Positions 44,271-56,494 of a stretch of 64,000 bases of DNA are shown here, piece after piece. Where the stretch lies: NCBI GenBank assembly GCA_021234155.1, contig JAJEKV010000038.1, positions 5,880,926-5,944,925 on the forward strand, read 5' to 3'. The DNA is from Isoetes taiwanensis. Lineage: Eukaryota; Streptophyta; Lycopodiopsida; Isoetales; Isoetaceae. Positions within the stretch are counted from its first letter, which is position 1. Each line of letters begins with the position of its first letter. Made by a program: the position numbers and the translations under genes. Under the pieces are notes generated by a model. The model ran no database searches. It saw nothing but the letters and a program-made list of their open reading frames with translations, and had not been told where the DNA came from.

Positions 44271-46172
44271 TTTTTTGATCTTCTCTTATTTAAGAGGGAT
44301 ACAAGGGTCAGGTAAACCATGCATTTATATTAATATTATCTAAGGTTTCGAGTATGCTATAATATACCTTCATGTTTTAGAATATGGACCATGCTCCAAT
44401 GGGATAGAGTCCATTCTTTGAAGACTTAGTCTGCATGCCCTGCTAGGGACAGAATCTAAGGCCATGCTTGACATGCTTGAATATATATATGGGTTCCAAA
44501 GTATTGACCTATACTTGTTGGTGGCAAAAGTTATAAAACCATGCATAAGAAATATGATCTTCTAGAGTGAGTCATGATTAGACCTGGTTGTGCCAATCCT
44601 TAATTTAAATCACAATATGGAGTCGAAGGCATGATAATACAAAAGTTAAGGGAAAGAATTGGGAAATTGAATGGCATATTAAAATAGTTAGGGGTATAAA
44701 TGATGAAACATCAAGTGTGTAATGCTGAAGGGGGAGAAGAGCTTGCGGGCGTTATAGATACTCCTGAACATAGTTCGGCCATGGGGTCATGTGTTTCCAT
44801 GTGCATTATAGTGAGCCTAGATGGCTAGTATTGGAGTTGCGTATTGTGAACCTCTTAAATAGTATAATGGTAAGATAGTATAATTATAAGTTGGGACCAT
44901 AACTTCATAAACTGGTATGTGGCCTATTTCATGGGACCTTTAAAGAATAAAGGAGAGTTTGATAACCATATCATAGAAGGGTATATCGTCAGTACCTTGT
45001 TAGAGAAGTGCGTGTACTCTATGATGCTTTAGAGAAGTGTGTGTACTCTATGATGCTAAAATGAATAGAGCATGACGGTTGTGTAACATGTTGGGATGGA
45101 TATGGCATGGCCTAGCTGGGGGACATTATGGTGATATTTCAGTTTGTGGAATGAGACCTCATGATGGGGTAGGGTGACTGTGAATTGTCTCTAGGACATT
45201 AGGTTACTTATGGTATTACATAGAAGCTATGTTAAGGATGGTTTTCATGTTTTTGCTTTGAGATTTGGCAATGAGATGATGGCACTTGGTTATGGAATAT
45301 CTTGGTAGGAACCCTATTCTATTGTATTGCATTGTTTTGTAGTTGTTCTTGGAAGTAAGATGCATGAGGATTCTATGATATCTCGTCTTGGATCAACTTA
45401 AAGGTTATTGGTGATATTCTATCTTGTAAAGTCATGATGGATGATGTTGCATCTTGCAAACGGCCCATCTTCGGAGGGGTGGGGTGGCCATGAGACTCCG
45501 CATCCGTTCTAGATGGCTAGACGGATGGCATGTTGCATTTACGGCCCACCTTCGGAGGGGTGGGGTGGCCGTGTAACTCCGCATCCGAGCCAGATGGCCT
45601 GACGGATGAGTTAAGCCCTGTACGTACAGCTGGAGAGAGTGGTCTCCTTGGGGTCGCAACCCAAGGATTACGCTTGGCATATGTGCATCCATACAGAAGG
45701 TTGATGTGAATGTAAACCTGCTTGTAGTCTGAGTTTTAACCAATGCAGGGGTGGAGTGGAGCAGGTAAAATTATTGTTGTTCTTATCTTTTATGGATATG
45801 CTAGATTACTTTGTGGGTGATGTTATATGTGGGATTTTGATGTTGTGAAGGTTCCCGAAATGTTTCCTCCCCACATAGTCCTTGTGGACTAACCCCCTTG
45901 TATTGTCTGTGTATGTTTAAGAGAGTACGTCCTGAGCTGAGAATGCGGTATTCAGAGGGAGAGACTGGGCATGAAGTTGCGCGAGCAGAGCGTTTTCCCG
46001 AGTCATCCTCAGTGACCTATAAGGAGGAGAATTCGGAGTGACCTGTTGAGCTATAGGAGTTGTAGTATGCCAAGACTCAGAGGAGTTTGGTCTTGTACGA
46101 AATTATCTTATGAATGAGAGTATTAATATTGGGATGTATCTATAAGTCTTATGAATGTGCAACCGGCTAGTC
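44271..46172. other. non-coding, LTR-like sequence
   Basis: No open frame of note. The stretch 45890-46140 (ACATAGTCCTTGTGGACTAA, CCCCCTTGTATTG) reads like the end of a plant LTR, but borders are not defined. Confidence 0.3.
45446..45610. repeat. 81-bp tandem duplication
   Basis: ACGGCCCAYCTTCGGAGGGG, GACTCCGCATCCG/AACTCCGCATCCG and GACGGATG occur in order twice, the second starting 81 bp after the first (45460 and 45541). Confidence 0.8.
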
Positions 46173-47189
46173 TAACACTACAAGAGGATGGGGATATATT
46201 GTCAACCTTTGTGACAAGCCATGGGTGTAGTGACAATTTTGTGTCGAATGCTACTAGCTTGACACAAACTGCTTATGTTGTGTCAAGATTGTGTCTAGTG
46301 CATAACATCAAGTATTTCATCAAAGCAATGACCTCCTTGTGTCAACTTTTTACCACAATTTAAATAAGTTATTGCAACAACTTTTAAACAATATTATACC
46401 TAAGTTCTGACAACCTTCTATTAAGACTTCTAACAAAGTGTTACCCAAAATTTCATCTAATATTTCGACATAATTGTGAGGAGCATTTGTCAACTTTGTA
46501 TTGCAATTTAAGTGGTTGTTACAACAATTTTTAAACAATGCTATATCTAAGTCACTACAACATTTTTCTAATACTTCCATACATCATTAAATATTAGTAT
46601 TTTCAACATTCATTTCATTTAAAAAAATGGAGCACAACAGCTCAGAGGTAAAACCAAAATTTACTAGTTTCCTAGCATCCTAAATGCTACTATTTAATTG
46701 CAGAGGCTATTGGGTTCTACTTAAGCTTTTGGAAAGCAAAGAACCCTTTTTCCTACTATATCATTTTAAAAAACCATAACGGTAACTCCAGTAGATCCAA
46801 AACCACAGTATCATTCCTCATCACCTATTCGATTGAGCATGACGATGCCGGTTAGACGGTTTGCACAGCGGCCGCCCAGCAACAGGGGTGTCCAGAAATT
46901 TACTGCCCATATCCAAGTTGGAGCAATTTTTAGCATATTCGGGCTAATTACTAACATATACCTATATGCCAAGGTTTATCCCTCTAGGCCCCTAGGGGCA
47001 ACGCAAGGGTGCCAATGCAAGCAACAAAATTATAGATGTATCGTCCAACCTTTGAAAATCGGAACTACCGTTCAACTATTTGGAAATCTAAAACTCCGAA
47101 TCTGAATCCGATCCCGTTCTTGGTTCTTGATGGTGAGCAGAAATTGTAGAGCGGCAGTGTAGGGCGGCGGTGCAGAAGCTGCAAGATCA

Positions 47190-49138
47190 CACTATTCTTT
47201 GCTTCTCTAAGTGGGCAGGTGAGTCAGTATATAACGTAGTTGCGAAAATGATTAATGCTGCATTGACACAGGGATTTCCCAAAGAATGGCAATTAAACAG
47301 AGTTGTTCCAATTCACAAGAGTGGGGCGAGGACAGATGTTAACAATTACAGAACACTCATGGTAAGTAGCCTATTCTCTAAACTTTTTGCCACAATTTTG
47401 GAGAGGAAAATAAGTAGATGGGCAGAGGCACAAGCTGTAAGAGCTGAGGCGCAGGCTGGTTTTAGGCCGAATAGATCCACCCTAGATCACTTATTGGTAT
47501 TGAAAACCATTATGGACTCTGTTAAAGGTACCAAAAAACCTGTCTGTGTTCTATATGTAGATTTTAAGAAGGCATTTGATAAGGTGCCCAGGAAAAAGCT
47601 ATGGGAAAGGATGGAAGAATTACAAGTACCTATAGATTTACAAGATGCGGTCCGAGTACTATATGAGCAGGTCTTGGTACAGCTATCTACACCTATGTCT
47701 CAGGAGATTTCAGAGTATGTAAATAGTAATATAGGTGTGAAGCAAGGGTGCCCCATGTCTCCAACCTTATTTGGTCTATTCATTGATGGCTTAGAAGAAT
47801 GGCTTAGATGTCATGGGGATGGTGGTACAGATATAAATGGTTATGTACAGTTGCTAATGTATGCAGATGATGTGGTAATTTTTGCACGGACACGAGAGCA
47901 CATGCAGCAGCATCTGAATTCACTGGCTAGCTTCTGTGAAGCAAAAGGTATGGAAGTGAACCTTGAAAAGACGAGAATTATGACAGTGGGAGCACTCCGA
48001 CAAGATCACCAGTTCAAATATAAAGATATGGCTATAGATACTTGTGATACATACAAATATCTAGGATTGATAATAAGCAGAAACCATAGATGGAATACCT
48101 GCATTGTACAGAGAATTGAAGGAGGGCTGAAGGCTCTATATGCGATGCAAAGTATGTGCAGGCGAATCTCATTATGGGCATGGCAACTAAAGATTAAGCT
48201 CTTTCAATCTTTTAGTCCAAAGTGTAGTCTTGTATGGATGCGAGATTTGGGGACCGAGCTTGCCAAAAGGACCGGGAGGACATTGAACGTGTATTAAAGA
48301 AGTTTTTAAGCCTAGAATTGGGAGTGAAGATCCAAACTCCATACCAAATGATGCTAGCCGAAAGTGGAATAATGCCCCTTGAGGGAGAAGCAATACCGAT
48401 GCATTCGTTATCCGAAAAAGGTTAGAAGAATGAATCCTAATAGGATGCCATACCGCGCCATGCGTAAGTGAGCGTAAAGGGTGGTTCTGCAAAGATAAAA
48501 ATATGGCTAAAAACAGGGGACATTAATTGGGAAGATGCAATGTTGTACGATGGTGATCTTAGGCAATGGGTATATGGCAAGGTCAAAAGAAAAATGTGGC
48601 AGTCCCATGACTAAGATGCTTTTATATAAACAAAACATGAACTGGCGGAGGTTGCAAAAGACATCCGCATGAAGATATATCGCTTAAGAAAAGGCACATG
48701 ATTAGCGTATCATCGCCCGAGTTCACACCACCTTGGTATTGAAGTTGGACGATGGGGTAGGACCATTCCAAGAGAAATGAGAGAGTGTAAAGTTTGTGGA
48801 AGTGGTGAAGTAGAAGATGAAGAACATGTGCTACTGAGATGCCCCGCATACAAATTGATGCGAGATCGTTTTGAAATTGAAGCAAATGATCTTACAACAT
48901 TTTTCTCACTTCCAGGTGGTAAAATAGGCTCTTTCATTATTGATATGTTGACATACAGGGAGACTAATGTACATATTGTAAACACTTTATTAGATGATAG
49001 TGGAGAAGAGAGTGAGAGTGAGGAGTTAGATGAGGAAACTGAGACTCATCAACTGTTTTATCAAGATATGTAAATTTTTGTCTATAGGCCTGAGAGGCCT
49101 CCACAGACATAATACATTTCATTTCATTTCATTTCATT
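47190..49138 (+). mobile_element. LINE copy 2, 5'-truncated, with (ATTTC)n tail, nested in the CACTA element
   Basis: RT is open to about 48220: NRVVPIHKSGA, QAGFRPNRSTLDHLL, YVDFKKAFDKV, VKQGCPMSPTLFGLFIDGLE, catalytic YADD at 47860-47871, EVNLEKTRIMTVG. Frame changes follow at about 48225 and 48285. A C-terminal CKVCGSGEVEDEEHVLLRCP (48783-48845) is the Cys/His zinc-knuckle-like motif often found after LINE RTs. The C-terminus ends DEETETHQLFYQDM and TAA at 49071-49073. The short 3' UTR ends in the tandem tail at 49105-49138. There is no endonuclease: the copy begins just before the RT. Confidence 0.9.
49105..49138. repeat. (ATTTC)n LINE 3' tail
   Basis: Five ATTTC-type units end the LINE. 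A short tandem tail instead of poly(A) is a property of several LINE clades, such as RTE. Confidence 0.85.
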
Positions 49139-52100
49139 TCTGGTAAATGTCTAACGGATCTGTGCTTCTTGTTTGCCAAGAAAAATCAAGTATATTTTTC
49201 TTCCTAAAGAATTCTTGTTTTTAGTAGGGCTAAAATGGTCGATCTGCAGAAGGCAACAAGAGCTTGCATCTCGTCATCTTCTTTCTTCTGAGCAGGTTAG
49301 TGCAAGGGTTTTTTAAAGATCAAAGCGTGATGTGAGTATTAGAAAATCTGCTTGAACAATTTTGTCAACATTGTGGCTTCTCTCTGTGCGGCAGCCTTGT
49401 GAAAATCGTGGCTCCGCGAGGGGGTCTCTGTAAACAAAATCGTGGCTAGGATCATTGTTTCTATCTGGTTACAATTTTTTTCCGGAAACATTTTGGTGGG
49501 CTATGCCACGGATTCCCCTTCTGCCCTACATATGCTTGCAAGATCTGAACCAGCCTTCTTCACAAAATCAAGAAGTCGTGTTCTGATCGAATTCTTATTT
49601 TGGGCTCCCTCTGCCTCTTAAGGAAATTGGGAAATACACCTGTGAATCTGTTTTTATTCACAACGAATAAAGAAGACAGTACTATATATTGCATCTAGGG
49701 TGCCTCACGCCTATAATGCAGCCCATTGTCACAAACTTAATATATTAGATGAAACCGCAATCCGCAATAATCGAAGTTTCTTTTCTTTAGTTGAGCCATG
49801 ATAGACATTTATCTCCTCGAATAAAACTAATTGCTGCTTTGCATTGTAAGGTTGCACAAAATGCTTGGTTGGACATCGATCATGCATACTAGACTTCGAT
49901 CCGACCAAAGTGTCAATATGGGATGCTTTAGTTATGATACTTAAATATATTGTTTCATATGCTAATTCCTCTTATGGTATGGTAGGGCACTTCGCCACTT
50001 CTATAAACTTGCTCTTTCTATACTCTTCATTGCCCGCACTTTTTCAAAGATTGTTCTTCTTGCAGGAATGGCCTCAACTCCATTAGCGTAAAAATATGTT
50101 ACCCATTCCATATAACTCCAGTTTTTGCAAGTCCATTCCATAGAACTCGGTTTTGCAAGTCCACTAGCATACCGACTAATTTTTCTTGAACCAACTCCTC
50201 CACCGTTGTCTCCAAAGTAACGCTTATTATTTGGTGCGAGATAGAATTATAACCATGACCATTAGAAGCCGCTTTGTTTGCTTAGACTTGGTCGCTTGAA
50301 GACCATTGCCATTCCATCAGGGCCGAGTTCACATGCAATCATCGCCAAGAGGGGCCCCGCTTTTGCCCCTGTGATATTTTGGCGATGGCATGGTGCATGT
50401 AAAAGGATGAGTTTTTACAGACGGTGATGGCACCGCCACCGCATGTGAACCGGCTCTTAACAGATGTATCGGCCAACATGTTTATGCTTTTAGTATTTCC
50501 ATTCATGCTGCCAGAGGACATACCGCCATTTCCAAGAATGTTGCCAATATGAGGAACCTTTCCTGCAGAATTTTTTCACTTGAACTGCTGGCACTAGAGT
50601 TCTTCCCGCAGTGTATGTCCCCACTTTTCTTGGTACTAACAAAGATGTGACTTTCTCGAAAAAACTGAGTTGGGCTCCCTTCATTGAATTGCTTGAGTTG
50701 GACATGGTAGAAAACTCTCCACTATGTGATATTCCATTTTTTATACTTTCTCATCAAAATCTCCCCATTACAGAAGATTCCATCACCATGTTGCCGCCGC
50801 TAGTTTCGGCCCACTAGAATGTTACTCGTAGATAAAATATGATTGTTGTAATATGACTCACCACTCATCTTAGATGGAAAACGTATCTGAAGCAATTCCC
50901 TCTGCATTTTGCATCTCTCCAACTCTATTTCTGCCATTATGAATTTCGCCACTCTTTTTCCAATTTGCACTGCTCATAACAGCACTTCGCCCTGCATCTT
51001 CCAAAGAATTAAGACTCCCTTGCAAAATTAAGAGAGGGAAAGAGAACCATGTCGTGAGTGGCAGTTTTAACTCCCAAGCCATGTTGGATGACATCTTCAA
51101 GAACATAGGAATCAGTGAACAGATTTTTATTGACAAATTTCTACTTGCACAGACTGCACTTTTATATGAACCCATTCTTATATGGGACCAGGCCATTCTT
51201 TTTATTGGCATTCTTATATGAGGCCATTTATTGAATTGTTTTGCCTTCCATTACACCTGCAGAATGATCAAAATCAGCCATCCACTTTGAAAAAGATGAC
51301 AGACTTCACCTCTCATTTGGCAGATTCTCTAAAGATTTGTGCAAATTAAAAATTATGTCAGTGATACCAGTGTTAAACGTCCCCTCATCTTTGTACTTTC
51401 TTTAGGTTGAGCATTGTGTCAGGGTCTTTCTCAAAAGTATGTTTGCAAAGAAACATGTTTCATGCTTCTGTTTTCTTTGTTGGCATTCCTTGTTGGCATT
51501 CGCTATTGGCATGAACTATTTTTCCTTTCTTTTCCTTGCTTTTACGCTGAAACAAGGCCAATAAAAGGGTCAACGTTTTTTTCATGTCGAAAAACAGATC
51601 CTCTCCTGCTAGATGTTCGACCGCAACTGAACATGTGCACCTAATTTATCTAAGTTCCCACCAAGAATCCGTAACCTCTTATATTTCTATTATATTCTAA
51701 GGGCAATCTGACATCCAGATACCATGACACCTAGAATACTTTGTCTATTTCCATATAATGTTAACAAAATGTTTGTTGACGTCTTCGACTATACATTCCC
51801 AGATTGACCATATTTTGATTTATCCCTTTGGATTCACTCAATTTTTATTATTTAGGAGTTATAAATTCCTATTATCTCAATAGCTTTTAATTGTATGAGG
51901 TAGGAACCTTTAACCGACCCCTAAGGAATGTTTTTGTCCTTCAAATATGAGTATCATGAATTTATTTGCTTATTTATATTGTAATTTGAAGGTTGGGGCT
52001 CAATGCCCACAGAAGATATGCTACAAGAAATATTGGAGAAGGTGGATATGAAGTTCTTAAAAAGAAGATGATATCTAATTTAATATGTTGTGCTAAAAAT

Positions 52101-52590
52101 ATGTGTTGCTTGTTGAGGAAATAGGTCACGGTATTATTTTCAACACAAAATCAAGGAAGGACGAGGAGGTTGAGGCTGTAAGTAGCTTTAAATTGCTAGT
52201 TATTATTTACACAATTATTACTTCAACATAATATGTGCTTTGTTAATAGCGATGACTCTGATAAGTTAAAGGATTGGATATTTTCTTACTGACTTAGATT
52301 TTGGACAAGCATGTGATATATGTTTATGAATGTATAGGAGGAATGATGGCGGTGAAAGAAGTTCACAAGATCCAAAAAATGCACATGATGGCGCAAACAA
52401 GGATGATTAAAAGATATTTTGTCCCTTAGAATTTACTTGCTTGCCATATGGGGCATTTACTATGTTGAAACCTTGTTTTATGAAAGGATTTTTTTTTCAC
52501 TACCTCATATCTTGTAACTTGGAAATAATTTTAAAACTAAAATCATTGGTTTATGGAAATGCAATTGTGATTACATTTTTAACGTAAAGT
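49139..52590. other. CACTA interior without recognisable genes
   Basis: Short frames only (for example 50870-51211 minus and 51414-51644 plus) with no domain. A duplication of CCATTCCATA.AACTC and TTTTGCAAGTCCA occurs at 50101-50165. Near 52000-52410 exon-like pieces (GAAGATATGCTACAAGAAAT; GGAGGAATGATGGCGGTGAA ending before TAA) could be remains of transposase exons, but I cannot assign them. Confidence 0.45.
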
Positions 52591-53256
52591 TTGTTGTTTC
52601 ACATGGTGTTATGGTGCTATGGTTGACATGAAAGTGTGAAATTTTAGTCACAACGGGTTTGATGATTGTGTTTAATTGATTGACATAGAGTTACTTTTCT
52701 TTTAGTCACTAAGTATACCAAATCATTGTATTAGAATTGCCAAAATATACATGTCATCTTGGTTATTATATGACCACATATATGATGGAATGTTGACAAA
52801 ATATATATGTCATCTTGGTTATTAGATTGTTACAAATATGATAAAATATTGAACATATATTTGCTAATTATTTTATTTTAAATATGTCGCTCTAGTGCCA
52901 AAAAACTTGATAATATAACGCAATAAACTTCTTATAATGTTGGTAAAAATATTGATGCTATTTTGACAAAATAATGCACATAAACTTCTCCCAATATTAG
53001 TAAAAGCCTTGATGATATTTTGACACTCGGATGTTGCAACATGGTTACAAATGGCTATTACGTCGATCGTTGTGGCAAACGATCAAGACGCAAGATTGAT
53101 GCAATGGTTGTCGCCGGGGTGACAACTTTGTGGCAAATGATCGCGTCATGTATAGTGTCAAGAAAGTGACAAGAATAGGAGTTTTGAAGGTTTTAGTTGT
53201 GTCAACAATTTTGACGTTATACTTGACGATACAAGCACCCTTCTCTTGTAGTGTAA

Positions 53257-53728
53257 GGGGCTAGGTCCGTTTCATTTGACAATTGATAGAAAGATTGAGG
53301 AAATTTCGCTTCATGAGTTTGCTGACCAGTTAGAGAGATTCATTCTCTGCGTACAACGACAAGACAGTACTAGGTTCCCACCCGAGACGTAAGTTCTATT
53401 TAGTAGTTTGTAATTAGTCTTTATATTTTAAATTTGATGGATTCTAACTTTCTGAATTTATTTAGGTTGCAAAATCTGTATCGTATATTCAATAGAATTC
53501 TGCGACATGCCCAAGATCTTCGAATTCTCAATACAAGGCAAGATGAAAAAATTATAGATATTTTCCATGGCGTGCTATTTGCTAAGGCACGGAAAGCCTT
53601 GGAAGTAGCGATGCAAGAATCTGCATCTGCTGGTTGCATCAGAAAGAGGAAGACGGTTGACATACTTAGCAGGGCAGATCAGATTAAGATTTTGGCACAT
53701 CCAATGCATCAGATTGAAGTTAATACAG
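53257..53728 (+). pseudogene. middle exons of Crypton-like (DUF3504) recombinase gene
   Basis: The first piece (about 53264-53388) ends at a GTAAGT donor. The second (53466-53728) starts after TTTATTTAG and ends at a GT donor. Joined, they keep frame across the split codon. The first piece has IEEISLHEFADQLERFIL and the second LQNLYRIFNRILR and ARKALEVAMQESASAG. This order (is..el...L..F...., then a P-x-T-L....R.L helix, then a K/R-rich linker) is the DUF3504/KIAA1958-like domain of Crypton-derived proteins. No stop lies in either piece. The 5' limit is unsure because a CACTA element ends at 53253, and the 3' donor is followed within 12 bp by a foldback element. Confidence 0.6.
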
Positions 53729-53740
53729 GTTTGCAGACGA

Positions 53741-54193
53741 GGATATTCACACGGGGGGTGACTCCGAGCAACGAGAGCTGTTGGATAGGCATATTCACCC
53801 ATTATTTCTTAATCTACACCGTATACAAAATTCCTCATTTGTGGGGTATAAATGTATCGAAATTATGATACTGTATAACAAGATTTGAAAAATACTATAA
53901 GATTTCAGGTAATATACTATATGGTGTTGATTTTGTACGTGCAAAACATAATTATAGGGGCTCTCGCTGCCCTACGTCACCCCCCGTGTGAATATGCACC
54001 CAAACAAAAGGGGGTTTAAGGGGGAATTTAATTTTAAGTTGTGTAATGTAATGGTTTGTGTTATATAACTTTAAGAAAATTTTGCCCCTTCGGGGCAAAA
54101 AACAAACAATATAATATCACACTTGGAAACATTAGATGTAATGGTTTGTGTTAGATTAAAAAAAATTTGGCCCCTTCAAGGCCTTGCCTAACA
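53741..54193. mobile_element. foldback element, copy 2, in reverse orientation, one arm truncated
   Basis: Matches the reverse complement of the 16.2-16.7 kb element: ATTCACACGGGGGGTGACTC, CAACGAGAGCTGT, TTTGTGGGGTAT, TGGTGTTGATTTTGTAC, GTGTGAATATGCACCCAAAC and ATGTAATGGTTTGTGTTA in order. It has the hairpins GCCCCTTCGGGGC (54084-54096) and GGCCCCTTCAAGGCC (54179-54193). Its outer left arm is missing, where it abuts the recombinase exon. Confidence 0.85.
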
Positions 54194-55076
54194 CAATATA
54201 GTCGTGAGAGCACTTAAACCATGTGCTTTGCCATGGCGCCTATGTTGTCGTACATTTAAAAAATGCCATCTTGGATACATATGTTGTGGGGAATAATCAA
54301 ACATCTCCACAAGTGGATCGTGTTATAGCATTGCAAGGCAACTTAAATGGATGGGCATAAACTCTGAAATGAACGTAAATACTTGAGCACTTCAGCTTCA
54401 GAATAAGCACAACTTTTACAAGAACTCACAAGAAATAGACATGGGAGTATTCTTGTCCAATATTTGAATTGGTTAACACTTCTCTAACTTCCAACATAAC
54501 CCATTACAAAATATCCCCAATCATATGAACACTGCAACCTATTCCATTCCAGGTACAACATGCCATTCTAGATACAACATAGTTGTCACGTTATGGACGC
54601 CAATTTGGATGTCAATTTTCTGTGCGTCAAGTAGCCAAGCTATAGAATTCATCTTTGATTATTTCCAATCTCTACTTGATAGGTCCTACGTACACGAGAC
54701 GACAAAATCCATAGAAGCTAATATGTCATGCTAGATATTAATATTTGTAGGCAATGCCCTGCATAGAAAAATGCCAAATGATCTACACAATCGGAGACAA
54801 AGAAGATATACCAACAAGGAAACAAACATATTAGCATATCAGAAATGCCAAAAGATCTACACAATTAGAGACAAATAAAATATACCAACTTAGATTCATG
54901 CTCATCTGGCACCAAGTAGTCATCATGTCAATATATATATCAATCATATCTATACTCAAGGTGCTGCGCCCCGTATTTAACAAGCATTTACCGACGAAAA
55001 GAATGCTAAATTTGTACAAGACTAAATTTTAAATTTAACGTGAACTAAGTTTTGTGTCAAGACTCAAGACACATAC
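54194..55076. other. gene-free sequence
   Basis: AT-rich. A loosely repeated pair, AGAAATGCCAAA.GATCTACAC-like, occurs at about 54768 and 54840. No conserved frame. It may hold introns or 3' exons of the minus-strand gene that follows, but none is recognisable. Confidence 0.4.
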
Positions 55077-55580
55077 CAGGATGCAACTACGGAAGGCGAA
55101 ACGGATGGCCTTCATATCCCTGTCAACAAGCATATTGTCTATACATGAAGGGAGCGTATTTTCCAGGCCTAAACTTGTAACATCCAGGTTTAATTTATCA
55201 GGAGTGTACAGTATCAAACACAATTGCGGGCTTAAGATCAAGTCGACAGGGAGTTTGAGCTCTCTTTCTATGACCTGTGAACCGCTCTTCTCAAAATGTA
55301 AAATCTTTTGATATGAATTCCTTCGGGCAGTGAAGCCAACTTCGTTAAGGTGCATGGCGTTTATAACAATGATAAGATTGCATCTCTGCTCTGAAACATG
55401 CAATTTCGGAGAACTTCCAATACAAGAGTCCAAAAGATATTCAGGTTGTGGCGTATATTTTGAAGAGACGGGTTTGCTGGCAACAAATAACTGATGTGCA
55501 ACTTCATTGACTGTGCTTTCCTGTAAAAATGCCTCTGTCTCTGAGCCTGCAGCATTTATGCTGGAGTTTGCTTCGACAAT
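55077..55580 (-). CDS. 504-bp exon of an unrecognised minus-strand gene
   Basis: An uninterrupted 168-codon frame lies between an acceptor-like TTGTTTTTAG (55590-55581) and a donor GTATGT (from 55076). It contains LLDSCIGSSPKLHVSEQRCN, LPVDLILSPQLCLILYTPDK and LPSCIDNMLVDRDMKAIRF. The lack of stops, intron-like borders and ordinary composition suggest a real exon. I recognise no family. A possible upstream exon (55994-55840, SYCLNCAKEMREIDGNTGHA) ends in a stop and is uncertain. No other exons were found in the window. Confidence 0.45.
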
Positions 55581-56367
55581 CTAAAAACAATGAAAGCCAG
55601 TGAGCTCTAGGAGGTAAAGGCATTAACAGTTTAAACCAGAAAATATCTAAGATAAACAGCTTCTGTATCAAATATTGGCTTGAGAGATATTCAAATTAAT
55701 CACATTGGAACTCACAATTACGCAGCTTAGAGATCTCATGCTCATCTGCGAGATAAGGATACGAAGATAATAGCACACAATACAAATGAAAATTGAGAAA
55801 TAGTATATAATCTAACAAATGAATTACTTGAAGTATGCCTTATATTGCTGCATGCCCTGTATTGCCATCAATTTCTCTCATTTCCTTAGCGCAGTTCAGG
55901 CAATAAGAATGGCTGTTGCCGTATCCTTCAGCCAGAGTAATACTTAACAAGTGGAAAAATAGGGCAGAGCTGTGGAAGCATACGATCTTCATTTCTATAA
56001 AACTAATGAACCGTTGAAACCAGATCAGAGCATTATGTAAAATGGGCATGCAAATGGAGCTGTAAACAGGGCCGGCATACCTGATGGATAACTAGGCATC
56101 TGCTAGATCTGACCGTGCCATACCATACTCTGATGCAGACGCTGCATCCCCAGCACCGCAAACCAATCTGTGGGCCTCGAAACCCTAAGCTGAATGGCCT
56201 CCAAACCGTAAGTTGAAGGGCTTCTACATGTAAGAATGGTTGCTGCCGTACTTTACAGCTTCTCTAAATAAATTTTTCAATCTGGATATTAAACCCTAAA
56301 AAGAACCAGCACAAAAAAAGCCCCCACCACAGGATTTGCCCCTTTCCTAAAATCAATGGCTCACAAA
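55581..56367. other. no confident feature
   Basis: Apart from the doubtful exon mentioned for the neighbouring gene, only AT-rich sequence. AACCCTAAGCTGAATGGCCT and AACCGTAAGTTGAAGGGCTT form a short degenerate duplication near 56178-56224. Confidence 0.4.
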
Positions 56368-56370
56368 AGA

Positions 56371-56494
56371 TTGCACTCTAGAAATACTCTTTAGTACACC
56401 TGGATGAATACGGCCACCAAATCATATAAAAACCTTAGAGAAAACAGTACAAAAACATAAAAACAACCCCCTGTTATAATGCTAGATATTTGCA
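56371..56494 (+). repeat. dispersed repeat, partner of 14492-14612
   Basis: Same family as the 14.5-kb copy but on the opposite strand. It ends at the acceptor-like GCTAG of the recombinase exon that follows. Confidence 0.7.

Larger units (their letters stand above)
46176..53253. mobile_element. CACTA (EnSpm-type) DNA transposon, 7.1 kb
   Basis: Begins CACTACAAGAGGATGG and ends with the inverted form CCTTCTCTTGTAGTG, the plant CACTA termini. The 3-bp duplication TAA flanks both ends (46173-46175 and 53254-53256), as expected. Subterminal zones (46190-46600 and about 52590-53240) are full of GTGTCAA / TTGTGTC / GTGACAA words, typical transposase-binding subterminal repeats. A LINE copy lies inside. 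No TnpD/TnpA-like transposase is recognisable in 49.1-52.6 kb, so it is probably non-autonomous or decayed. It sits directly at the 5' edge of a Crypton-like exon. Confidence 0.9.
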
